Assembly (NCBI GenBank): GCA_967755175.1
Contig: CBRAFO010000004.1
Span: forward strand, 32,959 to 96,958
Origin: Rariglobus sp967755175
Lineage (GTDB): Bacteria; Verrucomicrobiota; Verrucomicrobiia; Opitutales; Opitutaceae
Reading direction: 5' to 3'
Length of the DNA: 64,000 nt
Position numbers and translations under genes: made by a program. Positions 34,377 through 43,094 of the stretch are shown here, one piece after another (the first letter of the stretch is position 1; every line of letters starts with the position of its first letter). Below the pieces are notes generated by a model. It ran no database searches and was not told the origin of the DNA. It saw only the letters and a list, made by a program, of their open reading frames with translations.

Positions 34377-34875
34377 TGAGATTAGAGTGGGCGAACTGGC
34401 CGTCGGCCTCGCGCTTGAACTTCACGCCGAGAAGCGCGGCGAGTTCGCGGACCGCATCGGCATTGCCGTGCAGGAGCATCCACTGGGCGTCGAGCTGGCG
34501 GGACTCCCGGAAACGATGCAGGGCGGCAGGCGTATCCCGTTCCGTGTCGAAGGACACGAGCACGAGGGCGGCGCGGTCGCGGAGCTCGGGCGGGAGCCGG
34601 TCACGGATGCGCGTGAGATCTTGGATGATCAACGGACACGCGTAGGTGCAGGACGAAAAGAACAGCGCGATGGCCACGGGACGTCCGCGAAATTGGGCCA
34701 ATTGCACGGAGGTGCCCGCGTCATCAGTGAAGCCTGTTTCCAGTTGATAAATCGACGTGGCCGGCAGCGGCGCGGCGGCGGGGATTTCCGCCTGGCAGCA
34801 ATCGCCAGCGCGCGCGACCGGCACTAGCGCGACGAACACGGTGAACGCGGTGCGGAGGAGGACCGAGATTTTCAT
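34270..34875 (-). CDS. SCO1/SenC-family copper chaperone
   Basis: The 201-residue product has a signal peptide (MKISVLLRTAFTVFVALVPVARA), a thioredoxin fold with the copper-binding pair in SSCTYACP, and the third ligand His in GQFAHSNLI. SCO proteins load copper into the CuA site of oxidases and may also serve NirK. It lies downstream of nirK and the SUMF1-like gene, with a 4-base overlap with the latter. An extra Cys pair (DCCQ) occurs just after the signal peptide. Confidence 0.9.
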   Translation of the reverse strand: MKISVLLRTAFTVFVALVPVARAGDCCQAEIPAAAPLPATSIYQLETGFTDDAGTSVQLAQFRGRPVAIALFFSSCTYACPLIIQDLTRIRDRLPPELRDRAALVLVSFDTERDTPAALHRFRESRQLDAQWMLLHGNADAVRELAALLGVKFKREADGQFAHSNLITILSPEGEIVHQRTGLTGGLDEASAALRQSASPH

Positions 34876-35672
34876 GGTGAGAGGTTAACCGGTGAAGTGG
34901 GCGCGGGAAACGGAAGTGAGGTGGCGCAGCGGAAGCCGAGCAACGAGGTGCCTTGGCGGGCCTTCAATGAGGAGCGCAATGCCTGGCGCATGAACGCGGC
35001 GTAGTTGCCCGTGTCGCGCGCAGAGGCGGCACCAGCTCCGCAAAAGAGATCGCGGTCGAGACCGGAGTCGGCGCGCGATTCGCCGGTGACCATCGCGGTA
35101 TCGAAGTCGTCCACCCACTCCCAAACGAGTCCGTGCAGCCCGCGCACGCCAATGAAGTTAGCCTTGGCCGTGGTGACCGAGGGAAGCACGGCGGGCGCGG
35201 GACGCGAAAGCCAGGCATAGAGGTCGCGGATAAAGTCCGGTTCGTCGCGCCCGGAGAGCGTCGAGTATCCGACTGCGGCGGCGAGTTCCCACTCGGCCAC
35301 GGTGGGCAGGCGTTGGTCACGGGCACGAGCATAAGCACGCGCGGCAAACCAGGATACGTTGACCACCGGCGCATCGGCGGGCGCGGTGGTGCCCAACTCC
35401 ACGTCACCCGCCCAATGCTGGAGGTAAGTGGCGTCGGCGAAGAGCGGACTCACCCGAGAACGTCGCCACTGCGGATGAGCCTGCACGAAGGCAAGGAACT
35501 CGGCGTTGGTGACGGGCAACACGTCCAAGTCGAAAGCGGCCACGGCGACCTCCGCCGGATCTGCGGTGGAGCGGGTGAGCGGACGATATACGCCGGCCGG
35601 AATCAGCACTGCGCCCACCTGCGTGGCCAGTGCTGCCAGAAAAACCCCAGCTGCAAAACGGACGAGGGACAT
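34872..35672 (-). CDS. SUMF1/FGE-like domain protein lacking the catalytic cysteine pair
   Basis: The 266-residue exported protein (signal peptide to about residue 21) has the formylglycine-generating-enzyme fold: IPAGVYRPL, LPVTNAEFLAFV, PVVNVSWFAARAYA, RLPTVAEWELAAA, LHGLVWEWVDDF and the terminal LGFRCAT. The region that holds the two catalytic Cys in true FGE reads AAFMRQALRSSLK here, so it should not make formylglycine. Such proteins are often encoded beside nirK. It may help assemble or bind the copper enzyme. It overlaps the SCO1 gene by 4 bases. Confidence 0.85.
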   Translation of the reverse strand: MSLVRFAAGVFLAALATQVGAVLIPAGVYRPLTRSTADPAEVAVAAFDLDVLPVTNAEFLAFVQAHPQWRRSRVSPLFADATYLQHWAGDVELGTTAPADAPVVNVSWFAARAYARARDQRLPTVAEWELAAAVGYSTLSGRDEPDFIRDLYAWLSRPAPAVLPSVTTAKANFIGVRGLHGLVWEWVDDFDTAMVTGESRADSGLDRDLFCGAGAASARDTGNYAAFMRQALRSSLKARQGTSLLGFRCATSLPFPAPTSPVNLSP

Positions 35673-35731
35673 GGATTGGGCGAAGGACAGCGGGCGGTGG
35701 CCGATGTGGGCGGAGTCGGAGCGGCGCAGGA

Positions 35732-37246
35732 TTAGCGGGAGTCGTTTTTCACGCGTCGCACGTCGTCGATGGTGTAAGCAGGCGCGGAGTTGCCCCAGCT
35801 GTTCGTGACGTAGGTGAGCACGTCGGCGATTTGCTCTTCGGTGAGCGCGTCTTGCTGCGGAGGCATTGCGCTGTTGTAGGCCGTGCCGTTGACCGTGACT
35901 TTGCCGGAGAGCCCTTTGAGCACGATGCGGATGGCGCGCTCACGGTCGGCCATCAAGTAGTCGGACTTGGCGAGTGGCGGAAACACGCCGGCCATGCCCA
36001 CGCCGTTCGGCAGGTGGCAGGCGAAGCAGGTCTGCATGTAAACCTGCTTGCCCTTCTCGATCTGCATTTCCTTGGTGAGCCCGGCGATGGCAGGGTTGGC
36101 TTTGATCTCGGCGGTGATCTGCGTCTGCAACTCGGCTTGGCGCTTCGAGGACTCCGACCCTTCGCTGGCCTGCGCTCCGAGATACACCGCATCGACCTCC
36201 TTGCCGGAGTAAACCACCCGGTCTTCGGTGCCGGCGACCTTCAGCATACCGAGCGCGCCTTTGTTGAACGCACGGCTGAGCGAGTGGTCCACGAGCACGA
36301 AGGTGCCGGGCACCTCGACTTTAAATTCAAGCAACGTCGCGCCGCCGGCGGGCACGAGTGTGGTCTGCACGTTTTCCTGCACGAGCTTCGTGCCTGCCTC
36401 GGGGAACACGCGGTCAAATATCTCGCCGATCACGTGGAACGACGACGTGAGGTTGGGGCCGCCCACGCCGAAGTAGAGCCGCACAGTTTCGCCGACGGAA
36501 GCGGTGAGCGCTTTGTCGCCCACGAGTGCGCCGACCGAACCGTTGAGCAGCACGTAAGTCGGGCGCTCGTCGATGGCCTTGGCCATGTCGAAGGCTTGCA
36601 GGCCAGGTTCGCCATACGCGCCGCTGGTGTAGAAATCGCCCTGCATGACGTAGTATTCCTTGTCCACTTTCGGCAGACCGTCCTTGGGCTCGACGAGAAT
36701 GAGGCCATACATGCCGTTGCCGATGTGCATGGGCACAGGAGCCGTGGCGCAGTGGTAAACGTAGAGGCCCGGGTTGAGCGCCTTGAAGGTGAAACGCGAG
36801 CTGTGGCCGGGCGCCGTGAAGGATGACGCTGCGCCACCACCGGAGCCGGTGACCGCATGTAGATCGATGTTATGCGGCAGCTTCGAGGACGGGTGATTGT
36901 TAAGGTGAAACTCCACCACGTCGCCCTCACGGATGCGGATAAACGACCCCGGCACCGTGCCGCCGTAGGTCCAGAAGGTGTATTCGACACCATCGGCGAT
37001 GCGCATGACGACCTCGCGCACCTCCAGGTTGACGACAACGCGCGCGGGCGTGCGGCGCGTGATGGGCGGCGGCACATGCGGAGGCGACGTGAGCACAGCG
37101 TCTTCGACGGGGAGCGCGGCGACTTCGGGCGGAAGCGCGACCGGGCCTTTGAGCGAGGCAACACCCTCGGCGGCACGAGCCGAGGCCAACACGAGAAGGA
37201 CGGCAAACGCGCCGTGAACCAAGGGACGAAAGGCGGAGGACTTCAT
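35732..37246 (-). CDS. nirK: Copper nitrite reductase NirK fused to a C-terminal cytochrome c domain
   Basis: The 504-residue periplasmic enzyme reduces nitrite to nitric oxide. After a signal peptide (about 1-25) come two cupredoxin domains. Type 1 copper ligands are H125, C166, H174 and M179 in HCATAPVPMHIGNGMYG; type 2 ligands are H130, H165 and a later His; the active-site Asp is D128 in HNIDLHAV. The short Cys-to-His spacing marks the AniA-like class. Residues 400-490 form a cytochrome c domain with CFACH and the axial Met in NSAMPP, so electrons are likely delivered within one chain. It heads the nirK-SUMF1-SCO1 operon behind an FNR box. Confidence 0.96.
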   Translation of the reverse strand: MKSSAFRPLVHGAFAVLLVLASARAAEGVASLKGPVALPPEVAALPVEDAVLTSPPHVPPPITRRTPARVVVNLEVREVVMRIADGVEYTFWTYGGTVPGSFIRIREGDVVEFHLNNHPSSKLPHNIDLHAVTGSGGGAASSFTAPGHSSRFTFKALNPGLYVYHCATAPVPMHIGNGMYGLILVEPKDGLPKVDKEYYVMQGDFYTSGAYGEPGLQAFDMAKAIDERPTYVLLNGSVGALVGDKALTASVGETVRLYFGVGGPNLTSSFHVIGEIFDRVFPEAGTKLVQENVQTTLVPAGGATLLEFKVEVPGTFVLVDHSLSRAFNKGALGMLKVAGTEDRVVYSGKEVDAVYLGAQASEGSESSKRQAELQTQITAEIKANPAIAGLTKEMQIEKGKQVYMQTCFACHLPNGVGMAGVFPPLAKSDYLMADRERAIRIVLKGLSGKVTVNGTAYNSAMPPQQDALTEEQIADVLTYVTNSWGNSAPAYTIDDVRRVKNDSR

Positions 37247-37313
37247 GGGGGTAAAGCTGCAGTTGTTAACGCGAGCGGACCAAAGAACACCGGGTGAACC
37301 GGTTGGGCTACAT

Positions 37314-37362
37314 GACCTATATCATAACTCACGCTCACCCCAAGCGCCTTGATTCACATCAA
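37314..37362 (-). promoter_or_regulatory. nirK promoter: perfect FNR box with class II spacing
   Basis: TTGAT-TCAC-ATCAA (37349-37362) is a perfect FNR/DNR site. On the minus strand TATGAT at 37326-37321 is a good -10, which predicts transcription from about 37314 and centres the box exactly 41.5 bases upstream, the class II position. The resulting leader before nirK is about 68 bases. Confidence 0.85.
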
Positions 37363-37417
37363 GGCTCATCCCCATCGGCGTAGACAACGCGCCCAATCCC
37401 CGCCCCAAGGCCGGAGC

Positions 37418-37906
37418 CTACCGAGAGTCCCCGCGCAACCGCTCCTGCACCTTGCGCTCGAACTCACGCCACGCCCGCCACGTGGCCGCCGGGACTTTGG
37501 GCGTATGCAAGATCTGGGTCGCCCGTTTCAACGCGTCGGCGAGTCGCTGCCGTTGATCCATCTCGCTTCCCTCGCCTCGCTCGAACACGCGCTCGTCCGG
37601 CATCTCGCGGAAATTCGCCGGATCGTTTTCCAAACTCCCCGACGGCGGAGGCGCCGCGCGCTCGGGCACGATGACTCCCGCCGCAGCCAACCCTGCCGGT
37701 GGCTCGATCTTGAGCAGACGCGGGTCTATTTTGGCGGGCAAGACGTCCAACGCTTTCGCGATGGCGACCGCTTCGGGTTCCGACATGTCGCGATAACCGC
37801 ACTCGATGCGGGAAACCTCCGACACAGTGAGTCCGGCGGCTTTCGCCAAGCCGGCTTGGCTGAGCTTTCGGAACTTACGAAGATCGATGATGTGCTGCCG
37901 GGCCAT
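37418..37906 (-). CDS. XRE-family DNA-binding protein
   Basis: The 162-residue product begins with a helix-turn-helix of the Cro/XRE type (residues about 5-60: LRKFRKLSQAGLAKAAGLTV and SRIECGYRD) followed by a Pro/Ala-rich and then a charged helical tail. The tail has no recognised sensor domain. It probably represses a local promoter. It lies downstream of the ClC gene on the same strand, with a 134-base gap, and its target is unknown. Confidence 0.82.
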   Translation of the reverse strand: MARQHIIDLRKFRKLSQAGLAKAAGLTVSEVSRIECGYRDMSEPEAVAIAKALDVLPAKIDPRLLKIEPPAGLAAAGVIVPERAAPPPSGSLENDPANFREMPDERVFERGEGSEMDQRQRLADALKRATQILHTPKVPAATWRAWREFERKVQERLRGDSR

Positions 37907-38040
37907 GTGCGCGAAATGTGCGACGTCTCAGACCAGTGTCCAGTTCCCGGACGACCTATAATCGCGTCAATCTTGCGACACTTTGCCAAACGAGTTCCGG
38001 AGGCGTTTTTCGCAAAGCCATGGTGCCGCATTATTGCGCG

Positions 38041-39879
38041 TCATCCGCTCTTCGACACGTGGTTTGCACGTGCAGACCACCGGGAGAACCATCCGGGCTC
38101 GGCCTTATGATTTTCTTGCCAACGCCGACGGCGCGCGGAAAGGACGGCGGCACGTCCGAGATAGCCAACGAGTTCCCGCTGCCCGGCCCGGCTCACCACC
38201 GGCAGTCGCCCGATATCGTGGCTATGCATACGCTCAATTGCGTCGTGCAACGCCTCATCCGGATACGCGCACACCAGATCGCGCGTCATCACGGCGCCGA
38301 TATCCTTTTCGGTATCGCCGTTCTCCAGCGCGGTGAGCAAATCGCGCCGCGTAATGATGCCGACCAACTCACCTTGGTCGTCCGTGACCAGCAACGCCGT
38401 GTGATGGCACACCGCAGGATCGTTGGCACCGATGCGGTCCGCCAATTCCGCGATTTTCGTTTGAACCGGGATCGTCTGCGGAAGGGTTTCCATCACCTCC
38501 GACACCGCCACGTGAGCAAAGATATCGGCATCGAACTCCATCGGCACGCGCACCCCGCGCTGTTCCACCGGACTCGTCATGAAAGATCGCGCCGACAGGA
38601 GATGCGCCGCCGCCAACGCCGCCGTCGCGGCCGTCGCCACCGGCCAGAGGACGCCCGCCTCTTGAGTGATCTCGACGCCAAGGACGATGGACGCGAAAAA
38701 CGCCCGCGATCCACCGGCAAAAAATGCCACCATACCGGCCAGCGCAGCCAAACCCGGCGAGATGCCCGTAACGAAAAATCCGTTACAGCCCGCCGCCACC
38801 ACGGCCCCGACGCCGCCTCCGATCATCAGCATCGGCGCGAGCGTTCCACCCGAGGTGCCACTGCCGAGCGAGATCACCCACGCGATCAGTTTCAACCCAC
38901 AGACCAACGCGATCGCCGCAAGCGTGATGTTGCCCGCGAGGAGTGAACCGATCACGTCGTAACCCGCGCCAAACACCCGCGGTTCCCACCAGCCAATCAA
39001 CCCGACGCACAACCCGCCGATGACCGGGCACCACATCCAATGCACCGGCAGACGGGCAAAGCCTTCTTCCGCCCGATGCACCGCGTGATTGGCGACGACC
39101 GCCAAAACGCCCGCGCATAAGCCGATCAACGCAAAGACCAACAACGACGAGACGGGCGCGTTGAGGTTTTCCGGAGCGACGAGCGGAAACAACACCGCGT
39201 GTTCACCCAAAGCGAAACGCAGGGCCTGCGCACCCGCCGCGGCGATTGCCACCGGAATGACGGACCGCGCACGGAATTCGAAAAGCAACAACTCAACCGC
39301 CAGCAAAGTGGCCGCCACCGGACATCCGAAAATCGCCGTCATGGCCGATGCCGCGCCCGCCGATAGCAGGATCTTTCGTTCGCTCGCCGTCATAGTGAGC
39401 GCCTGCCCGAGCAACGACCCGACCGCACCGCCCGTTGCGATCACCGGGCCTTCCGCGCCGTAGGGACCACCCGTGCCGATGGAGATCGCAGACGACAACG
39501 GCTTCAGCATCGCGACACGGGGCGCGATACGACTGCGGTTAGCCAACACCTGCTGCATCACTTCGGGAATCCCGTGCCCGATGATCGCGCGCGAGCCATA
39601 GCGGGCCAACAACGCGATAAGGCCGCCGCCCACCGCGGGAATCAATATCACCCACGCCCCGAGCGCCGGATTGCCAGCCGGACCGCGAGCAGTTGAAAGC
39701 GTCCCATGAAACGCCAGCTGACTGATGCCGTCGATCAGCCCATGCAACAGGTGCGCGGCCACGGTGGAAACGCCCGCCACCGGCACGGCCAGCAAAGCGA
39801 GAAAAACGAGCCGCAAGGCAGGCGAAGGATGCGGCTTTGGCGAGGAAGGAATGATGTCGAACGAGCTCACCTCGCCCAT
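38041..39879 (-). CDS. ClC-family chloride channel/antiporter with CBS domains
   Basis: The 612-residue protein has the ClC core of about ten to twelve membrane helices: IIGHGIPEVM (helix D motif; the usual Ser is replaced by His), GAEGPVIATG with the gating Glu, and GSGTSGGTLAPML. Residues about 450-570 form two CBS domains, which usually bind adenosine nucleotides and regulate the transporter. The GHGIPEV variant is common in bacterial ClC proteins of this length. It moves chloride or another anion, possibly with protons, across the inner membrane. Confidence 0.92.
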   Translation of the reverse strand: MGEVSSFDIIPSSPKPHPSPALRLVFLALLAVPVAGVSTVAAHLLHGLIDGISQLAFHGTLSTARGPAGNPALGAWVILIPAVGGGLIALLARYGSRAIIGHGIPEVMQQVLANRSRIAPRVAMLKPLSSAISIGTGGPYGAEGPVIATGGAVGSLLGQALTMTASERKILLSAGAASAMTAIFGCPVAATLLAVELLLFEFRARSVIPVAIAAAGAQALRFALGEHAVLFPLVAPENLNAPVSSLLVFALIGLCAGVLAVVANHAVHRAEEGFARLPVHWMWCPVIGGLCVGLIGWWEPRVFGAGYDVIGSLLAGNITLAAIALVCGLKLIAWVISLGSGTSGGTLAPMLMIGGGVGAVVAAGCNGFFVTGISPGLAALAGMVAFFAGGSRAFFASIVLGVEITQEAGVLWPVATAATAALAAAHLLSARSFMTSPVEQRGVRVPMEFDADIFAHVAVSEVMETLPQTIPVQTKIAELADRIGANDPAVCHHTALLVTDDQGELVGIITRRDLLTALENGDTEKDIGAVMTRDLVCAYPDEALHDAIERMHSHDIGRLPVVSRAGQRELVGYLGRAAVLSARRRRWQENHKAEPGWFSRWSARANHVSKSG

Positions 39880-39922
39880 GAAAGGGAGTCACCCCGCCCT
39901 CGGCCAGACATTTATCGCATTA

Positions 39923-39934
39923 CGATATGTATCG
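39923..39934. promoter_or_regulatory. Small palindrome between marR-type and clc genes
   Basis: CGATA-TG-TATCG at 39923-39934 is a 12-base palindrome upstream of the ClC gene and just after the MarR gene. It is of the size and AT-rich type bound by MarR proteins, but function is a guess. Confidence 0.25.
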
Positions 39935-39973
39935 AACGATCCCACCACTGAACGGGACGCGCGGACAACGCCG

Positions 39974-40483
39974 TCAGTCCTCGATTTCAGGCATTGAGCA
40001 GGCCGGGCTCGCGAAGGTCTTACGGGCAGCGGTCTCGCCCTCAGTCTCGGGAATTTCCTTGGCGGCTTGGTTCAGCAATTGGATCAGCTTGGGGCCGACC
40101 GCTTTCAATTCGGCGCGGTGGGCGCGGTAGAGTTTCGCGAGAACACCCAAGCCTTTCGGCGTCAGCGAAACCTGCACGCTCCGGCGATTTTCAGGCGATT
40201 TGACGCGTCGAACCAAGCGGAGCGTTTCCATGCGATCGACCAAACCCACGGCGCTGTGATGGGCGATGCGGAGCCTCTCCGCGAGTTCGCCCATGGTCAC
40301 CCAATTGCGCCCAGGAAAACCCTCGATCGCGAGAAGCGCCTGGTATTGTTGCGCCGTGACACCGTGGCTGGCCGCGGCGGCTTCGCTAAACCCCAAGAAC
40401 GTGCGCAACGTGTAGCGAAATTCGGCCAGCAGTTCGAAGTCCTCTTTGCTGAGGCCTTCAGTGGGTTTTTCAGAGGTGGCCAT
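39974..40483 (-). CDS. MarR-family transcriptional regulator
   Basis: The ~169-residue product has the MarR winged helix: QQYQALLAIEGFPGRNW, then VTMGELAERLRIAHHSAVGLVDRME and the wing RRVKSPENRRSVQVSLT. It normally represses genes until a phenolic or other ligand binds. The ATG at 40483 gives a short acidic leader; an in-frame start at 40528 adds a His/Arg-rich tail. It lies next to but after the end of the flagellar operon, and may control the ClC gene downstream. Confidence 0.85.
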   Translation of the reverse strand: MATSEKPTEGLSKEDFELLAEFRYTLRTFLGFSEAAAASHGVTAQQYQALLAIEGFPGRNWVTMGELAERLRIAHHSAVGLVDRMETLRLVRRVKSPENRRSVQVSLTPKGLGVLAKLYRAHRAELKAVGPKLIQLLNQAAKEIPETEGETAARKTFASPACSMPEIED

Positions 40484-40558
40484 GATGTGAAACGGTCCGT
40501 GATGTCTATGCCGCCGCGGCTGCCGCACAAGCTCAGCGTGTCGCGTTCACCTTAGCGA

Positions 40559-41320
40559 TCAGACCCCGGGGGCCGGAAGGAGTTCGAGCAACCGCAGCGG
40601 CAGCACCTGAAACTCCGGCCAGAGATAACGGGTCAGCAGCGCACCCGCGGACGCCAGCAACCCGAAGCCGACGATCGACCGCAACGAATAGCTGAGCACA
40701 AAGACCTGCATGCGCGGGACCGCCCGCCCCAACACCGAAAACGCGAGCGTCACCAAGAAGTTCATGGCGATAAACGGCGCGCCGATACGCAGCCCCAATT
40801 CCATCACGTGCGCCGTCCCCGTCACCAGTCGCTCCGGCGCATCCACGCCGTAAGCTGCCGCGCCGGCCGGCGCCAAATCGAAACTGCGCGCAAACGCCGC
40901 CAGCACGCCCAAGTGTCCGCCGGCGATAAAGAACATCATGCCGGCGAAGGTCACCATGAGCGTTGCCACCGGCTCCTGAGCGGGTTGCGGCGCACCGATA
41001 CCGGGAATCGCCGTGAGGCCAATTTCACTGGAGATAACGCGTCCGCCCATTTCGACCGCCGCAAACACCAGTCGCCCCACCCACCCCATCATCAGCCCGA
41101 GCACGACTTCGCGAGCCGCCATCGCGATCAGCCCGCCGAGCTGCGGCGGAATGGTCTGCACGTGCGGCACAAACGTGTAGAGCAACGTGGCCAGGCACGC
41201 CGCGATGCCGCCACGCAACACCACGGGCAACGGTCGCCCTGCCAGCGTGGGAAACAACATGATAAGCCCCAGCGCTCGTAGGAACACCATCAGCCAGGCG
41301 AAGAGCAGGTCGAGCGGCAT
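40559..41320 (-). CDS. fliR: Flagellar export gate protein FliR
   Basis: The 253-residue membrane protein starts MPLDLLFAWLMVFLRALGL and contains the FliR pattern of six to seven spans, including VGRLVFAAVEMGGRVISSEIGL and a final RYLWPEFQ. It forms the export gate with FliP and FliQ. It is the last gene of the flagellar operon; no flhB or flhA follows in this window. Confidence 0.93.
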   Translation of the reverse strand: MPLDLLFAWLMVFLRALGLIMLFPTLAGRPLPVVLRGGIAACLATLLYTFVPHVQTIPPQLGGLIAMAAREVVLGLMMGWVGRLVFAAVEMGGRVISSEIGLTAIPGIGAPQPAQEPVATLMVTFAGMMFFIAGGHLGVLAAFARSFDLAPAGAAAYGVDAPERLVTGTAHVMELGLRIGAPFIAMNFLVTLAFSVLGRAVPRMQVFVLSYSLRSIVGFGLLASAGALLTRYLWPEFQVLPLRLLELLPAPGV

Positions 41321-41333
41321 GGCGGCGGCGCTT

Positions 41334-41603
41334 TCAGTGTCCCAGTCCGGCGATGCGCGAGATCATGTCGGTGGTAAACTCCGTCAGCGTGCGCAGGAGC
41401 CACGGAGCCAACAGCAGCAGCACGCCGGCCGTCGCAATCAGCTTGGGGGCGAAGGTGAGTGTCTGCTCCTGAATACTCGTGACCGATTGGACGACACTCG
41501 TGATCAAGCCGACCACCAGCGTCACCGCCAGGAACGGGGCCACGATAAAGAGCGAAAACGTGACCACCGTCTTGAAGATATCGACGGCCATTTCTGGGTT
41601 CAT
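41334..41603 (-). CDS. fliQ: Flagellar export gate protein FliQ
   Basis: The 89-residue protein begins MNPEMAVDIFKTVVTFSLF and has two membrane spans with the FliQ signature VVGLITSVVQSVTSIQEQTLTFAPKL. It lies 13 bases before fliR and 30 after fliP. Confidence 0.95.
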   Translation of the reverse strand: MNPEMAVDIFKTVVTFSLFIVAPFLAVTLVVGLITSVVQSVTSIQEQTLTFAPKLIATAGVLLLLAPWLLRTLTEFTTDMISRIAGLGH

Positions 41604-41633
41604 AGGGAGCGGGATCGAAAGCGATCAGTTGAA

Positions 41634-42461
41634 CTAGATCTGGAAGCTATCCACCAAGCTCTTCACCACGAGGTGCCAGCCATCGACCAGCACGAAGAGC
41701 AGGAGCTTGAAGGGCAGCGATACGATGGCAGGCGGCATCATCATCATGCCGAGCGCCATCAGCACCGACGACACCAGGAAATCGATCACGAGGAACGGCA
41801 GGAAGAGCAGGAAGCCCATTTGAAACGAGGTTTGCAGTTCGCTGATGACGAAGGACGGCACCACCACGCGCAGCGGAAGGTCGGCGACTTTCGTCGGCGG
41901 GAAGCGTCCCAGCTCTAGGAAAAACTCAAGGTCACGGGTGCGCGTTTGCTTGAGCATGAATTCTTTGATCGGCGTGGAAGCGCGGTCGAGCGCCTCGCCC
42001 GAGGTCACTTGTTTCGCGAGGTAGGGTTGAACCGCCTCAGTGTTCACCCGGTCGAAAACCGGCCCCATCAGAAAGAGCGTAAGGAAAAGCGACAGACCCA
42101 CGATGATCTGGTTGGACGGCGCGGAGGGCACGCCAATGGCGGTGCGCACGAAGCCGAGCACGATCACGATGCGCGTGAAGCTCGTCATCAGGATGACCAT
42201 CGACGGCGCCAACGTGAGCAGCGTCATCACCACCACGAGTTGGATCGCCACGCTCACGTCGCCCGTGCCGGCCGACCCTTCGAGCCCGATGTTGAGTCGC
42301 AGCGGAGAGGATGCCGCGGGCGCGGTCTGAACAGCAGGCGCGGCGGCCGAGGCGGGCGTGACGACGGCTGTGGGCGTGTCGGCCATTTGCGCGCGCAGCG
42401 GCGGCACGTCGAGGAGGAGAACGGCCAGCGCACAACCGAGCAGGAGGGAAAAGCGTTTCAT
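41634..42461 (-). CDS. fliP: Flagellar export gate protein FliP
   Basis: The 275-residue protein has a cleavable signal peptide (MKRFSLLLGCALAVLLLDVP), an Ala/Pro-rich periplasmic stretch, and the four-span FliP core with SMVILMTSFTRIVIVLGFVRTA, APSNQIIVGLSLFLTLF and MMMMPPAIVSLPFKLLLFVL. It overlaps fliO by 4 bases. The ATG at 42461 directly precedes the signal sequence. Confidence 0.96.
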   Translation of the reverse strand: MKRFSLLLGCALAVLLLDVPPLRAQMADTPTAVVTPASAAAPAVQTAPAASSPLRLNIGLEGSAGTGDVSVAIQLVVVMTLLTLAPSMVILMTSFTRIVIVLGFVRTAIGVPSAPSNQIIVGLSLFLTLFLMGPVFDRVNTEAVQPYLAKQVTSGEALDRASTPIKEFMLKQTRTRDLEFFLELGRFPPTKVADLPLRVVVPSFVISELQTSFQMGFLLFLPFLVIDFLVSSVLMALGMMMMPPAIVSLPFKLLLFVLVDGWHLVVKSLVDSFQI

Positions 42462-42940
42462 AACTCGGGGGTGGCTGCGGGATCGTCCTGGTCGTCGTCG
42501 AGCGGGCTGAGCATTTGGATCTGTCCCGGGGTGACCCCGAGCAGGAAGCGCCGGCCTTCGCAGGCGGCGACGACGAGATACTGGCGGTTGCCGAGCGACT
42601 TGGTCTCCTCGATGGCGAGCAGGCGTCCCGTGCGGAGCGTTTTCGCGAGCGGCAAGCCGCGGCGACGCAACACCAGCCAGCCGCCGCCGAGAGCTAGCAA
42701 GAACGCGCCCGCGAGCATCCACGAACTGCTTCGGCCCTCGTTGTCCTTGGCTGTTGCGGCCGGGCGGTCGGGAGAGTCTTTCGGGTAAAGCACCGTGTCG
42801 GCCGAGCGTGCGCCGGCGGGGGGCGCTTCAGGCTCGGCGGCACTCATCGGCTGCACCGTCTCCAAAACGGCGCAGCCGATTACTACCACTATCAGCCAGC
42901 GGGTGACGCTGGTAATTGTTGAAGGGGATTTCGAGGGCAC
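42458..42940 (-). CDS. fliO: Flagellar biosynthesis protein FliO
   Basis: The ~160-residue product has an N-terminal signal-like stretch, a membrane span (MLAGAFLLALGGGWLVL) and the cytosolic FliO beta domain with LAIEETKSLGNRQYLVVAACEGRRFLLGV. FliO assists assembly of the FliPQR gate. The GTG at 42940 is preferred because it gives a compact positive start; an ATG at 42985 would add 15 residues. About 150 bases without a gene separate it from fliN. Confidence 0.85.
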   Translation of the reverse strand: MPSKSPSTITSVTRWLIVVVIGCAVLETVQPMSAAEPEAPPAGARSADTVLYPKDSPDRPAATAKDNEGRSSSWMLAGAFLLALGGGWLVLRRRGLPLAKTLRTGRLLAIEETKSLGNRQYLVVAACEGRRFLLGVTPGQIQMLSPLDDDQDDPAATPEL

Positions 42941-43094
42941 CCCTTGTCTTAGCGATGTGCGTGCCAGCAGAATACTTGCTCCCACTAGGCGCTGCTCACT
43001 CGCTACTTAAAAAACTAATTTCATCACAACATCATGCAGTTCGTCTTAGCCCTCAGCCGAGTCCGGCAGCTGGGAAAAAACTGCCGTTAGGCGC

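Noticed and set aside
43060..43090. Hairpin CGGCAG...CTGCCG between fliN and fliO
   Set aside because: Six base pairs with a loop of about 11 bases is expected by chance in GC-rich DNA.
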